Shown piece by piece: positions 11,553-23,400 of a stretch of 64,000 bases of DNA. The position numbers and the translations under genes are program-made. Where the stretch lies: NCBI RefSeq assembly GCF_037975245.1, contig NC_092580.1, positions 4,378,501 through 4,442,500 of the forward strand, given 5' to 3'. The notes under the pieces are model-generated. The model was not told where the DNA came from, did no database searches, and saw only the letters and a list, made by a program, of their open reading frames with translations. Source of the DNA: Apostichopus japonicus. Its lineage: Eukaryota; Echinodermata; Holothuroidea; Aspidochirotida; Stichopodidae. Each line of letters opens with the position of its first letter. Position 1 is the stretch's first letter.

Positions 11553-12368
11553 CTAAACAGTCTTTGAGTCTTGACTCATGTGAACAAAGAGCATTACTGT
11601 AAAATGTATCTGCAGAAAATCGCATATTTTGGACCAGAAATGACCAGTCAATTCTTGGAATATGGCAAATCTAGCAAGATGGAAATCTGCCAGTTTTAAG
11701 AACACAAATCCACAGCAATTAAATATAACTGAGCAAAATAAAATGAACCTTCTTTGATTAAAGTGAAGAGAGAGAACTCTGCAACCGTTGTAGACAGCTA
11801 TAACCATGTGCACACCTAACGCCACTTCAAACCCAAACTTGTGAAGCAAGGTTAAATTGTAGCTCAGGATAGAAGCTAACACAATGCAAATTGTAGTCTT
11901 GGCATTCCAGCCACTTTGTATCTTTTGACTCCAAACGATGGTCCAGGAAAAGAATGGCAAGGTGTACCACTGATCAAGAACAGACCAAACGTAAGACTGA
12001 GTCACGATCCTGGAATACTGTACCATGCCGTAGATGCATGACATTGATGCAAAGACTGACATGAGGTACAGGTCTTCATGTTTACGACTGGTGACTGGAT
12101 TAACGGCAAACGCCACTCTGTAGAGCCAGAGAGATCCGACCAGTAAATAACCAATGTTTACCAGAGTATTCGCAGGCATCCGAATCCACGAGGGGAACTT
12201 AAAAGGGCCAAGAGTAGAGTTTGCTCTCTCAGCATAGTGTTCGTATCCAAGATCAACAGACACATTCTTGTATATGCCAAGGTAGACTGGTATTGCCATG
12301 GTTACTGCCGCCAAGGCAACATGACACAGAGCTGTGGCTACGAGACTGCCCCGCGATGAAAACTTCAT
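11553..12368 (-). CDS. TMEM187: TMEM187 homologue, multi-pass membrane protein
   Basis: A single-exon gene of 271 residues. TMEM187 is a vertebrate multi-pass membrane protein of little-known function, about 260 residues long, so the length fits. Motifs that match it include 'VSVDLGYEHYAE' (residues about 36-47), 'LDQWYTLPFFSW' (about 131-142), 'GFEVALG' and 'LTGHFWSKICDFLQIHF' near the C-terminus. Six to seven hydrophobic segments are visible, the first near residues 8-30. The ATG is the first possible start because an in-frame TGA lies only three codons upstream, and there is an A at -3. No intron interrupts the frame. It is transcribed away from the alpha2/delta gene, with 2.0 kb between the two start codons, and toward SLC26. 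AATAAA on the minus strand (tttatt near 11074 and 11222) could end the transcript. Confidence 0.93.
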   Translation of the reverse strand: MKFSSRGSLVATALCHVALAAVTMAIPVYLGIYKNVSVDLGYEHYAERANSTLGPFKFPSWIRMPANTLVNIGYLLVGSLWLYRVAFAVNPVTSRKHEDLYLMSVFASMSCIYGMVQYSRIVTQSYVWSVLDQWYTLPFFSWTIVWSQKIQSGWNAKTTICIVLASILSYNLTLLHKFGFEVALGVHMVIAVYNGCRVLSLHFNQRRFILFCSVIFNCCGFVFLKLADFHLARFAIFQELTGHFWSKICDFLQIHFTVMLFVHMSQDSKTV

Positions 12369-14367
12369 CTTCCGGTTTCAAACGATCAGTCGTGTGGTAC
12401 AACAAAGTGAGAAATGTAGATCTCCTGGGGAATGATAGACAACATAGCAGTCAACATCAGATAGAAACACATGTACTGAAAAACTTACGTAGTAAATTTC
12501 AGAATGATAATGGAGAGGAAAGAAGTTTTAACACATATAAATTACTGTGTAGATGATAATGAAAAATATTCATTGTTGAGCCCTACACAGTTAATGACAA
12601 CTTGTACTTGTATTTTGCAGATGAGGACTTAATTTATGCATAAGATCCAAGTAATCAATATCCTCTATAATCAATATCTTCTAAATTGTGTACCAGTTGT
12701 GGAAATACTGTCACTCTCTTACAGTAATAACATATCATTATGTATGGCTTGACCATCTGGACGATGTTTTTCTTAGCAAGAAGAGAGATGATTTGTGTTT
12801 ACTAACATCAGTAAAATCTTTGCATGTATAATAACTTCATGAGAACATGAAAGTTTGCTGTTCTTTATTGTGCCCAGTCTTGAATGTACATAACTTAAAT
12901 GGATGAATCTTGCTTTTTATTCCTCAAATTGGATATAAACTTTCAGAAATGTTTCCTTTCATTATCGTATTAGGAGAAGACTTTATATTCTTTTATTATC
13001 TTTATGTAACACCGACATATCAACTGATCATAATTCTGTGGAAGCTTGCTATGCATGAATGATCATATATTCTTCTGTACGCTATACAATATATCCCAGG
13101 GCTATATCCACAAAACACAAGCAACAAACTTTCCACAGGTTAGGGCATGGGGACAGTAGGTTACATGCTTAACACCAACAGGCAGTTACATTATTTAGTT
13201 AACTCAGTTATACAACTTTAGCTTAGTGGAATCATTAAGTTGGGGGGTTTCAGTCCTGGCTAATGACATGCACTGATGTTACAATCACAACAGAGTAGAC
13301 TAGTCTGTTATGGGACTCTACACAGCCTTACTGCGACTGGCTAGGCTTTGCAGTCCCCACAGGCGTCAAGTACGTCGGCTGCTTTACAATTTTTATATTT
13401 ATTGTATCTAGGGTCCCTAATAAACCAATATATAGGCCTAGTATAGCTAGCCAACGTACTTTACCTGCTATAGGCTACATCCTAAGTGGGCTGTTTACTA
13501 CTAGCCTACTACTAGTGTTAGGGCTGTCGGTTTTCCTTTTCTTATAGAATCCTTTACGTTTCTCACCTGAACTTAACTTTAGTCGCAATCAAAACTGCTT
13601 GATATTGGACCCCCAAAATGTCTTCTTTTTGAAGGACTTTGCTAGACAGACTGCCACTAACAGAGGCCTTACGTTTCAAACGAGAAAGATACCCTCTTTT
13701 TTAAGATGTGTTGGGGAAAGTCCCTTTCTAAAGTAAGCGAGGTCTCGCTGAAATAGTTAATAGCGTCCTCACTTTTGTAATAACAGCGATTATTATTATG
13801 CATATATGTCTCATGGTATAAGACCGCAAAGTTTCTCAATACAATATCGATTGAAATTATTTTCGGCTTAATTTTGACGAATTTTTGGGTGTCCCCTATT
13901 GCCCCCCGCAATGTTAGATTGATAAAAGTTCCTCAGCCCACATATTTGGTACCATAGTAACATTCATAAGCTCACTGTGAGGATACGCTGTTTGTGGCAT
14001 ACGCTACATACGACACGGTATATGATATCGAAGGTTCTGCCACACTGTACTAAGCAGACCGTCTGCTAATTAATCGAGTTTGAGCGAATAATCTTTGGGT
14101 CAGAGTGACTGTGCTGTGTGACTGTACTGTGCGCGTGTGTAGTGTGGTTGCTGTACTGTGTTGGACTCCGTCATATACATATCGAAATAAGCTCGTAGGC
14201 CAACAGTTCGACCGACTGTGTAGCCTAGTGAACTTGTTCTGAAACTGGTGTCGGACGAAGTAAAAAACTCTTCTGTACTAAATACGGGATCGTTTAAGTT
14301 TTAGGGCAGCTAAAGGTAACCGGAATTGTTGATTACAGTTTTTTGGACAAAACTTGTTCTTTCAATC
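12369..14367. promoter_or_regulatory. Region between divergent TMEM187 and alpha2/delta start codons
   Basis: About 2 kb between two head-to-head genes, so it must hold both 5' UTRs and probably both promoters. 13950-14330 is richer in CpG and TG than its surroundings and lies just before the alpha2/delta ATG. 13430-13520 has several copies of the palindrome-like TAGGCCTA/TAGCCTA. I see no convincing TATA box or coding exon. Confidence 0.45.
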
Positions 14368-14480
14368 ATGACGATCGACAGGAGGAAATGTAGAATGCTG
14401 TGTGTATTCATCTTCATCTGCTTGAATACCATTCCCGTGAATATCATGTGCCAAGAAGACTTGTTGCCATCTGTATCTCT
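14368..14480 (+). CDS. CACNA2D: alpha2/delta exon 1 (start, signal peptide)
   Basis: The ATG at 14368 has A at -3. It encodes a short basic start, then the hydrophobic 'MLCVFIFICLNTIPVNIM', a good secretory signal. Donor TCT CT|gtaagt; ends after 37 codons plus 2 nt. Confidence 0.85.
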
Positions 14481-17400
14481 GTAAGTATTTCGTTTGCCAT
14501 GAATGCGAATTAGATAATATATATGGAAAGATGCCTTGACGTAATTCAGATGGGTGGATCTGGTTTCGAAAGGCAATGTCTAATGTGTTTTGATATCATC
14601 TAGGCTATAGGCCTAGCCTAACGTATTCCCTAGTAAATGCCTATGAGTGACTGTTACTGGTGCTAGAACTTGTACTATAGTCTCTTGAAACCTACTTAGC
14701 CTAGACCTAGTCTTAGTTTGACCACAGGTGCTCCCAATCCCATGTTTGCTAGGCCTTCACAGTATTTAAAGAACAGACCAGAAGCTGTCGGCAATGTTTG
14801 GTGATCCCCAAAATCCTGATTTACCAAATTATTAATGGGCAAGTCTGCCTTTAATACTAGAACTTGGAAGAGAAAAGGTGATTTGGAAGTTATTACTTTG
14901 CTACCTATTACTACTGCCATGGTTATAGCGAAATATCAATATACGTCACCAAGAAGACTAAAAACTTTCTCTTAATTTTGGACAAGAAAATCACAGACTC
15001 TCTGGGTGCCTAGTAGTGGGCCTAGAAAAGTAGCTACACTAGATCAAGCTCTCTACAGCAAGGAGGTGAATTTTGCATTATTGATGCTTCTGAAATTTGG
15101 AAGTAGCATTAACACTTATTCCAAGACACATCATAGACAAGAGTTAGCCCTGACACTATGCTTCTAAGTTCTAGCCCTTGTCATTGTTAGCCTACAAACC
15201 TTCAGTAGTACTACTGCATTTGGCAAGAATGATTGACTCAATCAGAGAACCCAAACTAGTAAAACAATCTAGGTCAAGGCTAGTAATCTAATATTGCTGT
15301 GATTCAATGCCATTAATGTTTAACAGTATAGAAAACATGCATACATACATTGTAAATTATAAAATGCTAGAAAATCAACGATAACACCGCCAAGGCATCA
15401 TCCCCCCCCCCCCGGTACCATTACGTTCACGAACATGCTGATAATTTGCACAAGTGTTAAGGGAATAATTTAGTGTTCAAATTTTGTGTAACAGCTTTGA
15501 AGGCTCTGAATTTGATCTCTTATAAAATAGTATGGTTCCTGACATGTTAAATAGAAACAAACACTGTTATGTACATCATTGGACTTGTATGTATAGCAAT
15601 TTGACCATTTTACATAGCATCCTGCGACCCAATACGGGATAAATTATTCCCCGGTTTATATGCTAAACATGATGATCATTGCATTTTCTTTTCTATCTAG
15701 GCTCGAAAGTTGGTCTCAAAATATCAGCAATCATCTCATCGATCTCTTGGACACCAGTACTCACTTTCAGGAACTGAAACAGGTTTGGTTTGGCTTTTTT
15801 CTTTTAAAAGTGCTAAAGTGTATGAATGTTTTTCTTTGAGTTTTTTTAACATAATATTCTCATAGCTAGTTGACTTTGGTGTCTAATCAGTACTCTGTAT
15901 CGTTTATCCTCGGTATCGTTTAAACCTCAAGAAATCTTTTCGATTTGTCCATTTTTGCAATGAAGAAATAAGTATCAAAATGATTGAATGATTTAGTTGT
16001 GAGTATCTAACTTCTTGTGTTATAATATAGCAATATTTTACACAATATACAAAATGTCTAAAAGTCTGCAATTTATAAACTGGAATTGTCATGATAAATT
16101 CTTCAAACACCATGATATTCATACACATAGGCTAGCTACTGTATAGAACTAAGTAATTGACATGTTTGCCCATTGTATGTATAGAATACATGCCCAAAAG
16201 ATCTGAATAATCCATTAAATAATAGTAGAAAGCTGCTGAACAGGTACATGCAACTTTTAGTCTATTGTTTGATCTGAAGACATGTCCATGCAGTCCATAC
16301 TTAGTGACTTGTCTATTTATTGTTCTACAGTACTTTGAGACAAAGTCTTTTCTTACTTTCATAAGTAACTATAGTGCCTCCTGTTTTACACATGCATGAT
16401 GCCAGTATAAGTGCAGCCAAGCAATGCACACCTCAGATTATATTAAGTACCTGCAGCTTTGCTGTTACACATCTTGTAGCTCAGTATACCTGCAACTTGC
16501 CACCGTTTCACATAACAAAGAGTATACTGTATCTATAATGTACATACAGCGTGGTTTACTTGTTTCATACCCTCACACTCACAGTGTGTAACTGAAGCTT
16601 GCTATCTGTACAGTATGTATAGAGCCTAAGTTGATAAATGCACACTAAGTACTGCAATATGTTGGATATCTCCCTGCTGGTAGTTAAGGTTCTGTATGTT
16701 TTGCTACTGTATCTGTTAAAGAGACTCATACATGTGCAGAACAAGTCTTGTCAATTTCCTGAGCCCTCCTTTCTTACCAATCTGCTATGTACATCTGATT
16801 CAGGTTCGCTAACAAATTTGCGGCCCTCACAGGGAATGTTACGTTTGATTAAATTTTAAAAATGGTGTTAACTGCAACACTTTGGTACATTTTCAATTTA
16901 AAAATGAGAACAGCTAATATATTCAAAGCTTTAGCCAATGGATACGTACTTTATATTCTATACATAGAAAAAAAAAAAAAATCACCATTTCAGCTATTAG
17001 TTTTATATATGGTTAAAGTGCATACATTTTAAAACCATGAACTTTGTGATTTACTATAATATTACACCAGCCTCATTTATCATGAGTGAATTGACACACA
17101 TCTACATTGTAAACAATTGGCAGGTCAAGATCCAGTTCATTAACTTTTAGGAGAATATAAGGCTTTAATCTACTGTTAGAACAAGCACATAGAAAACAAG
17201 ATGGCAATCAATGGAGTTGCAGATCTCAACACTTCTCAGATGGAATGGATCTATACTGAACTTTGACCTCGACCCTACATAGAACTATTTTAAATATTTG
17301 CTATTATTCTCTACATATTTTGCGGTTTAATTTTTTCCAACATACTGACAATAAGAAAATGGCTAAAACATTTTAACTACTAACCACCTGGTACATATGT

Positions 17401-20400
17401 GGTAATTGATTGTTGGGGGGGGGGGGGGGGAGTGGGCGGGTGGTGCTTCTAGATAAGGGTTATTATAATTATAAAACAAAACAGCCATAAGGATTACATA
17501 AGTAAAACCATACTTCAAGTTTCAAGTTTATTTTCCACTTTCCATATATATAAACAGTAACAGAGTCAATGAGTAATTTACTCACTGTAAACGCGCTCAC
17601 ACGATGTGTTGTTTGTGTATTGTTACGAAGTGTGCGTCATGCAAAGTTGCAGTGCTACTGCGCGTGTGCGTGTTTGTGCGAGTGTGCGTGAGTATGTGTT
17701 TGAAATTTGTTGTTTTCGTTGGTTCTGTCTTTACGGTCATATGAGTTCAGTCGATATCAAGAACGTATTGAAGCAAGAAGTATTTTCCAGTGTTAAACCA
17801 AAGATTTTATTTACCAGATTGACAGATTAGCAGATTGACAGATTAGAAGATTAACAGATTAGCAGATTACCAGATATCATAGCTAATAAACCACGAATCG
17901 ACTCAACATTACATCTGCGTTGAATAATCTTTGGATTACAGGAATACGGAATAAAGAAATCTTTATTGATTTACACTCACATTATGATGAAATAACAATA
18001 AACAAAGTACAAAACATGCTATAATAGAAGTGGAGGAACCAGAAGTAGTAGAAACTTTTCGAGTCTGGACCCTTAACAAACAAAAAGAAAATTTCAAAAA
18101 TCACTTGCAAAACCATTGTCATAGAATTTATATTGTGGGACAGAAGTATCGTCACAACAGCAAAACTTGCATCACATTTTGTTGTGATATATATTTTTAA
18201 TACTGAACCTGGAGGTGACCCACCCCTCAGTGATTCTATAGTTGGGGATCATGGTCTCAAGTTTGTATGTACATGTTTTGGTTTGAACCATTTATATTAT
18301 CAATGTTTTATGTGAATTTGTAGAAGTGCTTGAAACGTAAAATTGAAGGAATTGATTGTCTACTGTATTAGCTGTGTGTATACTGAAGAGCAATACTCGG
18401 GGTACAACACTGGGATTTAACTCTTTATTAAGAGTGAATAAAATATCATCACTCTTTAGAAGGAGTCAAAGTGTACACTCTAAATAAGAGTGTACATTGA
18501 CTCTTTGTTTAAGAGTGAAAATTTACACTCTTAACTTTCAAGTGTTTTTTTTTCACTCTTGTTATACAGTTAGGGCCGCCCCTAATCCCCAATTCAGCTA
18601 ACAGTGAAATTGAAGAAGTTTTTCACTCCAAGTGATTTAGAGAGTTTTGCAGCAATTTATGGTCAAGAGATATTACATTCTAGTGGTTCTATCATACACT
18701 TGTATATTTGTATTGCACATATATGGGGATACATATGTACACTGTAGTATTCTTCCTTCACTTATCATCAAATATTCCAAAATTGGCTTCATTTTCCTTC
18801 CCCGTCACTTCTTCTAAAATTAGGAAATAAGGGCAGAGGTGTGATACGAGAGTCAGCTCCAGCGACCAGCTGAAAAAGAAGGAATTTTTCACATATGAGT
18901 GAGCATTATAAGCTAGAAATTTGAAGTCTGAGGGTAATTGATTTATACAGCAACTAGAGCTCACGGTATAATGCCAGTTTTAAGTCAGTTATGAAGAATT
19001 GTACATGTTCTGAAAATACCACTTTGTGTGCAGATATAATTTTACATTGTGAGCTGTGTAATTCTTTTGCAACCAAAGCCTGCATTTGATCAAATATAGA
19101 ACCTATTCATAAACAAACGTAATAAAAAACGAAAAAAATAAAGAAGAAGAATATCATTCAAATTTAAATAAAAATAAGAGCAGTGGTTTAATTTTTCAAG
19201 CTTAATGACCTATAATTCCTATAGCCTCTAGAAGCACTCTTCATTCTCCGCCCATTTTCCTCCTAAAGAAAACAATAATAACAAGTTTTTTGGGTCCTCG
19301 TTTTGCAGTACGTAGGTCTTTCATATAAAAATTGTTTGACTGCCCCAAAGACCAGAATTGTGTTGTAAGTTGTAACACATTTTTTGTTTTTGACAGTGAT
19401 TGATTCTGTATCAATTTGCATTTTATTTTAAATTGATGAGAGAATTTTTTATTTATAATTTGTATAAAAAGTTAAAACACTGGCCTAAGCACCATTCTCC
19501 TCCCCTTTTCCCTCTAAATGAAAGCAATAATCACAAATTTTTTTTTCTTTGATGCCAGTTCTCATATAATAAATTGTATGACTTATGAAGACCAGAAATG
19601 TACTATAACATATTTTTGCTATTGATTGATTCTGCTTCAAGTTGCAATTTTTTTATAAGACTGATGACCAAAAAAAATATGAATTTGGCTAAAATGTGAA
19701 TTTGTGACTAAAAAATGAAACTAACAAATTTGTTGATATGTGAAAATTGTTTGTCTATGAAAATAAATGCATTTTCTCATGTAAGGAATAAGTATTAAAA
19801 TAATCACCAAATTTGTATTTTAGCTCCTGTAAGCTGACTACAGGTAGTGGGATTGAACTGGTAATCAAACTGAATGTCTAATTAAATATCAATTATTTGT
19901 CTATCCCATTTAATTTTGATCCTCCAGACATGTTTACTTATATTATAAGTACTACATACCAACTCACAAGCAACTTTGAACATCTTCAACATGTATGACT
20001 CGCACTTCACATCAACGGACAGTATAAAATTTGACAAGTCCAGCTAAATGAACTGCTGTGGATCAAGTTTAGAAATAAATATTCACCAAATGCAATGATA
20101 GTAGCTGTTTTAACAATTTCTCTTTGCTCCAATCACAATTTGCATGAATCTTGATATGACATGTCATCGTGGAAATTTGTCTAAGGTCTGAACAGTTTCA
20201 TCCCTATATATGTAGATACTGTTGGGAATGGTTTAGAATTATCATACGATTAATTTCCTTAGCAATTTCATGCATAAGCAGCAGAGCTCTTACCCTCGTT
20301 GAGAAATTTTCATAAACAGTCCCATAATTATGTTAAAGATCAGCTCCGAAAATGTGTCAATCGAATCTTTCTACAATGTGGGTGACAGTTCATAATCATA

Positions 20401-23400
20401 AATCATAATCAGTGTGGGTGACAGTAAATCATCATATGAAAGAAAGATCACAGAACCCATCAATATGTTTGCATTTGAAGGTTTATGTATAAAGGGTACC
20501 TGTAAATCATACAGATCATCTGTTGGTTGCTGTAGTAGCTCTGGGTACCAGTGTATCATCTGCTGCTTAAAACAACAAGGTTTCTTCGTTTATTGTCTTA
20601 TGTGTGTAGACCCTATTGTTTTATCAGACAAAAGTATGCACGGAATGTCGGCGAGGAGAAATTCAAGAACGAGCCACATTGTAACATGATTGAGCTTGCC
20701 TCCTGACAACACTTAATTAATAGTGGACGCTTTCTCGATCTTGCATGCATCTTTCTAACGCAAGGGTTAATTTATGATGGGTCTGTGTTGTACATAGGCC
20801 TAATTGTTTTACATGAAGTAAATTGTACAGTAGGACAACAAAACTGCAATAAATTGTATTTGATGCATTTTGAAATGTCACTTTACTTCGTTCACATGCA
20901 GAAACATGGCATTAATAAGGGGCATGGATATTGAGTTTCTAGCCTATTTGAGTATAATATACTGATGATGGTTGATTAGTTGGGACTCCATCATATTGGC
21001 AATTACTTGTGAGGACCATTCAAGCCCTGTCCCCCCCCCCCCAACCCCCAACTTCTTTTTTACACTTCATCACTGGCTCACAGCATGTTGTACAGAAATT
21101 GATTGCCTTTATATCATTTTACATAGCTTCGACTTTGTCAGCTATATACATAACAGTACTGTATGCATATAAACCCATACATGTGTGCACTGTACATGAC
21201 ACTACTCAAATGATATTTACAAATTTTTCATAAAAACTTTCATTTTGTAGCATTTATGTGAAGTATATATATTGATTTATTTCACCTTTTTGTGAATTAA
21301 GAGTTTGGTTCCATGCCCAATCAATATAAAGCACAATAGCCCCTGAACAGATGGTGCTGAGGTAAAACTCCCATCAGCATCATTCTTAGAACTAGTATTG
21401 TTCGATACAGATGACAAGCGCCTACAGTGGAATTACGACCTTCCTTACCGGTTTTGAACCTCTGGACATACAATCAGCGTCCATAGCCTAGTTGTTGGGG
21501 TGTCCACATGTAAAGCAGGAGGCCCGGGTTCGAATATATGAATGTGTGTAATAAGTGGCATTCAGCGAATTCTAGTACCATCAATACTTAAACCATATGC
21601 TGCCATATTTTGCCTGATTAGTCATTATGGCATCTATGGCATATTGTGTTTTTTATACCACTTACTGTAACCTACAGTATCATGTATAAATAATCTGCAC
21701 GTTGCTGATCATGGTATGAATGAATTATGGTACCATCAATACTTTATATACTTGCAATACATCACCCACATATATGCTGTCTCATAGACTCATTAACCTA
21801 CACTTTATGGTTATATTTTACAATGTAAGTTACAATGGAACAGTTTCATATATACAGTACACATGTCACATAGCACCTTGCAATGATACATGTGCACTTT
21901 TACTGTACCTGTAGCATATCTGTATATATTGTGAACTGTTGATTAGATTACTGTTGGTAAGATGCTGACATAAGTTATTAAAAATGATCAGTCTTGGATC
22001 AGTGGTTGTCATTTAACCTTGTACAGTCCACGTCCAAGTCAATATAACCGTTCAATATAATTTCATTTCTCGTAATATTACAGCCAAATTCTGTCTTTAT
22101 ATTGAACTCTCGGGAAAGACTGTGCATATAAAAGATGCCATTAGTTTTGAAAGGACATGTACTGTACAGTAGTAGAGTAGTCATTTTCTTGTGCACAGTG
22201 AGATGCTGTGCATGGTAGTGTCTGTACTAGGGATACAAATTATGTTATGGAAGAGAGAACATGCTATCCAGACCAGGGTGGTAATTAAAACTGAATTAAA
22301 CAACATAGGTTTAGTGATGCACAGCGATACTCTATCTATGCAGGGACTGTAAATTGAGACAGTGATACTCTGTAAATGTGTTCATTCATGTGTGCGCATC
22401 AGCCGGATAAATACATGTAATTACATGCAGCCATTTCAAACTAAAATAATAAAATGAGAACAAATAAAAATTAAAAGGGATGAGAAAACTGAAGGAAAGA
22501 GAAAGTAAAGGCTGACAGAGTAAACAATTTGTTACTGTAGCAGAACCTTAATAAATATTATAACTTAAACCTACAGTATAATTCTAACAGAATCATGTTT
22601 TCTTTATTAAAAATTGTAATTTATAATACGGATGTACAGGTGTGTAAACAAATCGTAAGCTATTAACAGACACAGTGAATCTGAAACTCATAGTGATCTA
22701 TATATAGTTGTGTTTCTAACATGAATGGGCATGTAATATGTATATATAAATATATATCACCATGAGGTAAAAACAGTTAGTTTCATCAGTTAAACTGTAT
22801 ATACAGTAGTTATTTGACTCAGGTAGAGTAATACATGTATATACCAAAGAAGAAGACAGGGAATAAACAGTGCAGGACCTTAGGCAAGGGTCGTGCGTGT
22901 ATACCAGAAATGTTTCGATAATAAATAAGTAAAACCACCCTCCACCTCCACCCCCCTCCCACTCCCCCTCCCCTCCCCTCCCCCCTCATTATGTCAGTCT
23001 AGATTTCACCAGCTCTGTCTTAATTCTCCCAGTCTTCCGTTCCCTCCTCGTTACTCTAAGCTAATTGTGCCTCGATAAGCACACTCCCGGATCGAAGCAT
23101 CATCATCATCATGGCAACATGTAATCATGATGACACTGTGACATCCTCTTCTCTTTTTTTCTTTTCATAATTTTAAGAACTACGAGACTTCTAGCTATAC
23201 AACGGAGGAGATCAATGGAGGCACGCTCCTGGAGGAAGTGGCTAGTGCCTGGGAGGAGATGTTAGAACTGAAGATGGAAGCTGTCAAGGTAAGAAGCAGT
23301 GGCTCTTGCCAAGGTGCAACCCCGCCACTGGTACCTCCCAAATATAAGTCCCCCCCAGTAAAAACAAAACATTATAAGGCAGTAAGATACTCAACATTTT

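Larger units (their letters stand above)
15783..23177 (+). other. alpha2/delta intron 2 (7.4 kb)
   Basis: Mostly AT-rich unique-looking sequence. Contents entered separately: a TG/CpG-rich block at 17586-17940, inverted ACTCTT repeats at 18415-18560, and a tRNA-like sequence at 21476-21545. Also a poly-G run near 17416-17432 and C-rich DNA at 22935-22985. No exon with family homology seen. Confidence 0.7.

Noticed and set aside
21476-21545. A functional tRNA gene
   Set aside because: A and B boxes are recognisable but I could not fold a complete acceptor stem; a SINE head is more likely.
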